From CAYONZ01 sp964405465 (GTDB taxonomy: Bacteria; Bdellovibrionota; Bdellovibrionia; Bdellovibrionales; JAMPXM01): a stretch of 64,000 nt of DNA. The translations under genes were made by a program, and so were the position numbers. The first letter of the stretch is position 1; every line of letters begins with the position of its first letter. The notes beneath the pieces were generated by a model. That model worked only from the letters and a program-made list of their open reading frames with translations, was not told the DNA's origin and searched no databases. The stretch lies in assembly GCA_964405465.1 (NCBI GenBank), contig CAYONZ010000012.1, positions 11,739-75,738 of the forward strand, in the 5' to 3' direction. This document shows positions 62,427 through 64,000 of this stretch, piece after piece.

Positions 62427-63260
62427 ATGATGGTGAAATCCCGAGGCAGAGCATTTATTCAAATCACGATTTTTATCGGTGTACTTTTGCTCACCTCTCA
62501 TGCTGCGCTTGCTCGCTCCTATGGGCGACACGACGGATATTTGTCTTCAGTTCAAGGCGAGCGCCACTTGATTGTTGAGGAGGTCGTGATCGTCCACCCT
62601 CCGGAAGAAGATCCCGAGGCACTAAGAAAAAAGATCTTCAATGCCGAACTCACTAAGGAGTTTAACACCAAGTACGAAGAGCGTTTCGGTCGCACCGGGG
62701 CTGAGCGTGCATATTTTTACCGGGGCCGCTTTGATCTCAATGACAACCAACTGGTAAAGCTGCCCAATGAGGATGTGGTGGAAAATCGGCGAAAATTTGG
62801 TGAATACATTTTGCGACGGACGATGGAATACCATGTGGATAACTTTGTAAAAAATGATCCTAAAATTCGTCCGGCCTATGAATTTAAAGAACGCATTAGT
62901 CAGGTGAAGGTTGAGATTCTACCTAAGGTAGAAATAACCGCAAAGTACTCGTTCTCTGGTAACTTTTTTGATATCTACCTTAAGAATCCGTGGTTTCGCT
63001 GTACAACCACCCTCCAGATGGATTCCGGGAAAGCGGGTCCTAGTGCGGTTCAAGAAACAATCGTGGCCTTGGGTAAAGACATCGGCAATATGGCTTTCGA
63101 CAGTTACTATCGCTTTGCCGATGGAATTGTGTCGGGGGTGATCACACGGCCGATTTCACCGACACTTGGAAGTACTTTTACCTTTTCAACTTTTACCCAC
63201 CGCCATGGAGTTTCTCCGAGGGAAAATCTTTATTTGGCCGGACTTTCTTACTCTTATTGA
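62427..63260 (+). CDS. Secreted protein of unknown function, possible outer-membrane protein
   Basis: A 277-residue protein with a signal peptide ending near ALARSY. The mature part starts with an acidic, helical section containing PPEEDPEALRKK, then a middle region with VKVEILPKVEI. The last 80 residues have strands such as TLGSTFTFSTF and end LAGLSYSY, resembling a beta-barrel end. No family is recognised. It is divergent from the CTP-type kinase and convergent with the next gene. The first ATG pair at 62427/62430 has no clear ribosome site. Confidence 0.5.
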   Translation: MMVKSRGRAFIQITIFIGVLLLTSHAALARSYGRHDGYLSSVQGERHLIVEEVVIVHPPEEDPEALRKKIFNAELTKEFNTKYEERFGRTGAERAYFYRGRFDLNDNQLVKLPNEDVVENRRKFGEYILRRTMEYHVDNFVKNDPKIRPAYEFKERISQVKVEILPKVEITAKYSFSGNFFDIYLKNPWFRCTTTLQMDSGKAGPSAVQETIVALGKDIGNMAFDSYYRFADGIVSGVITRPISPTLGSTFTFSTFTHRHGVSPRENLYLAGLSYSY

Positions 63261-63279
63261 ACTATTGAAGGCGGATAAT

Positions 63280-63807
63280 TTAGTGCTGCACTTCAAACTC
63301 TTCGATCGAGCTAGGCCCGCGAATCGGATGCGCCTGAATTTGGATTTTGTTGGTGCTTTCTCCGATCGAAATGTAATCGGTCGCGAGGGTGGATGTCGAT
63401 TCTTGAAATACTGTAGCCGTAAAACCATTTGAGAGATTGGTGATTTCGATTTCCCCAGCCATGTTGTCGCAGTTTTCAAGTACTAGGCGAAGCTGGTGTG
63501 TGGTCTTTTTGATCTTTTGCGCTTTGATATTGTGACATGAGATCACAATTTCCTCTGACTCGGGTGTGATTTGTTGCGTTTGGGAGCCAGAGTCCTCAAA
63601 AGACTTCTGTAGGGAGGGAGCCACGAGTCTACCAAAGGATGCTGGAACTCGAAGAATGGAGTCTGCCATCGGCAGGTTTTTGAGCATGCTTTTCTGACTT
63701 CGTTTGCGGTGTGGAGGTTCAAGAATGAATAGCAAATTGATTCCGCCTAAAACCAAAGCGAGACCAGCGGTCCAGGTCAGCATTTTTTGGAAGACCGACT
63801 TGTTCAA
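63280..63807 (-). CDS. Membrane-anchored protein of unknown function
   Basis: A 175-residue protein with one N-terminal membrane helix (LTWTAGLALVLGGINLLFI), a basic stretch (PHRKRSQKS), a polar Gln/Thr section and a C-terminal beta-rich domain with two Cys residues (ISCHNI, ENCDNM) that could form a disulfide. No family is recognised. Translation starts at a TTG, GGAGG four bases before. The ribosome site lies in a hairpin (63807-63834), suggesting translational control. Convergent with the preceding gene; stops are 20 bases apart. Confidence 0.55.
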   Translation of the reverse strand: MNKSVFQKMLTWTAGLALVLGGINLLFILEPPHRKRSQKSMLKNLPMADSILRVPASFGRLVAPSLQKSFEDSGSQTQQITPESEEIVISCHNIKAQKIKKTTHQLRLVLENCDNMAGEIEITNLSNGFTATVFQESTSTLATDYISIGESTNKIQIQAHPIRGPSSIEEFEVQH

Positions 63808-63834
63808 AAAACCTCCGTGTACATGAAGGTTTTT
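63807..63834 (-). promoter_or_regulatory. Hairpin covering the ribosome site of the 63280-63807 gene
   Basis: Inverted 8-bp repeats AAAAACCT and AGGTTTTT with a 12-base spacer. On the minus-strand RNA, the right arm includes part of GGAGG and reaches the first base of the TTG start, so the stem would hide the site until melted. Confidence 0.4.
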
Positions 63835-63946
63835 CGGTTTTTTTAGACGAGGCCTAAACAGAGTTTTTGCCTTTTAAATCTTGGTCCAGTCGCGCCGTAT
63901 AGTTGGACGGATTTCTCGTTCGGGCAGGTCATTTGACGCTGACATT

Positions 63947-64000
63947 TTAGGGCGTGTCCTCAATTGGCTAGACTACTACGCAAAAGCAATAGAAATGATT
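63947..64000. repeat. Partial second copy of the palindromic repeat element
   Basis: The last 54 bases, starting TTAGGGCGTGTCC, match the left arm of the element at 15084 with only two differences (position 30 in the arm G to A, and one base in CGCGAAA to CGCAAAA). The window ends before its right arm. A second copy shows it is a dispersed repeat. Confidence 0.9.

Noticed and set aside
1..64000. tRNA, rRNA, CRISPR, prophage or insertion sequence
   Set aside because: None found by reading: no cloverleaf, no regular spaced repeats beyond those listed, no integrase or transposase motifs.

Overview
The window looks like chromosomal DNA of a Gram-negative bacterium related to Bdellovibrio and its allies (Bdellovibrionota). 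This is inferred, not proven. The grounds are a phenylalanine hydroxylase with a long C-terminal extension, an outer-membrane type inventory (heptose epimerase, TonB-like protein, many lipoproteins and probable secreted proteins), a stand-alone AceE-like enzyme, a CFI-box protein, and frequent TTG/GTG starts. Gene density is high, intergenic gaps are short, and there are no rRNA or tRNA genes, insertion sequences, prophage or CRISPR arrays. Most genes are core metabolism or cell envelope.

Layout. 1-2 kb: start of a HAD nucleotidase and a rhodanese, divergent from a Pif1-like helicase. 2-5.4 kb: hppD-hmgA-ribD, three overlapping genes joining tyrosine breakdown to riboflavin synthesis. 5.5-11 kb: a 7TM-DISM histidine kinase, then hldD-phhA-trmJ on the minus strand; phhA supplies the tyrosine used by HppD and HmgA. 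11-15 kb: an esterase facing a two-gene unit, a permuted ATP-grasp protein followed by a very divergent SelO-like protein; this is the least described part of the window. 15-18.4 kb: a 163-bp palindromic repeat, peroxiredoxin, xthA, fxsA, an SH3 protein and a DksA-like protein without its zinc cysteines. 18.5-25.5 kb: a beta-propeller lipoprotein, a YkgJ protein and a YejABE-type peptide importer without its ATPase. 25.6-32.8 kb: speA, leuS, a response-regulator diguanylate cyclase, a CDF metal exporter and a repeat-containing small lipoprotein.

32.8-39.9 kb: DUF486 protein, gamma-glutamyltransferase, trmB, a lipoprotein, ferredoxin, an SDR enzyme, trxB and a response regulator. 39.9-45.6 kb: a complete oppABCDF operon on the minus strand, with a hairpin after oppA and an apparent ATT start for oppB. 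45.9-54.7 kb: gph, an O-methyltransferase, an alpha/beta hydrolase coupled to an AceE-like enzyme, a MobA-like remnant, a TonB-like protein, a PP2C phosphatase and an M23 peptidase. 54.7-64 kb: a Sel1 protein, rplM-rpsI, truA, a chimeric CFI-box/outer-membrane protein, asd-pssA plus a CTP-type lipid kinase, two unknown envelope proteins, and the left end of a second copy of the palindromic repeat.

Working together: PhhA, HppD and HmgA give phenylalanine to maleylacetoacetate; the two peptide importers and gamma-glutamyltransferase could supply amino acids to that route, which would suit a protein-rich (possibly predatory) diet. The strongest candidates for something undescribed are the SelO-like/ATP-grasp pair, the palindromic repeat family, the ATT start of oppB and the chimeric CFI-box protein. 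All start choices and family calls were made by eye from the sequence.
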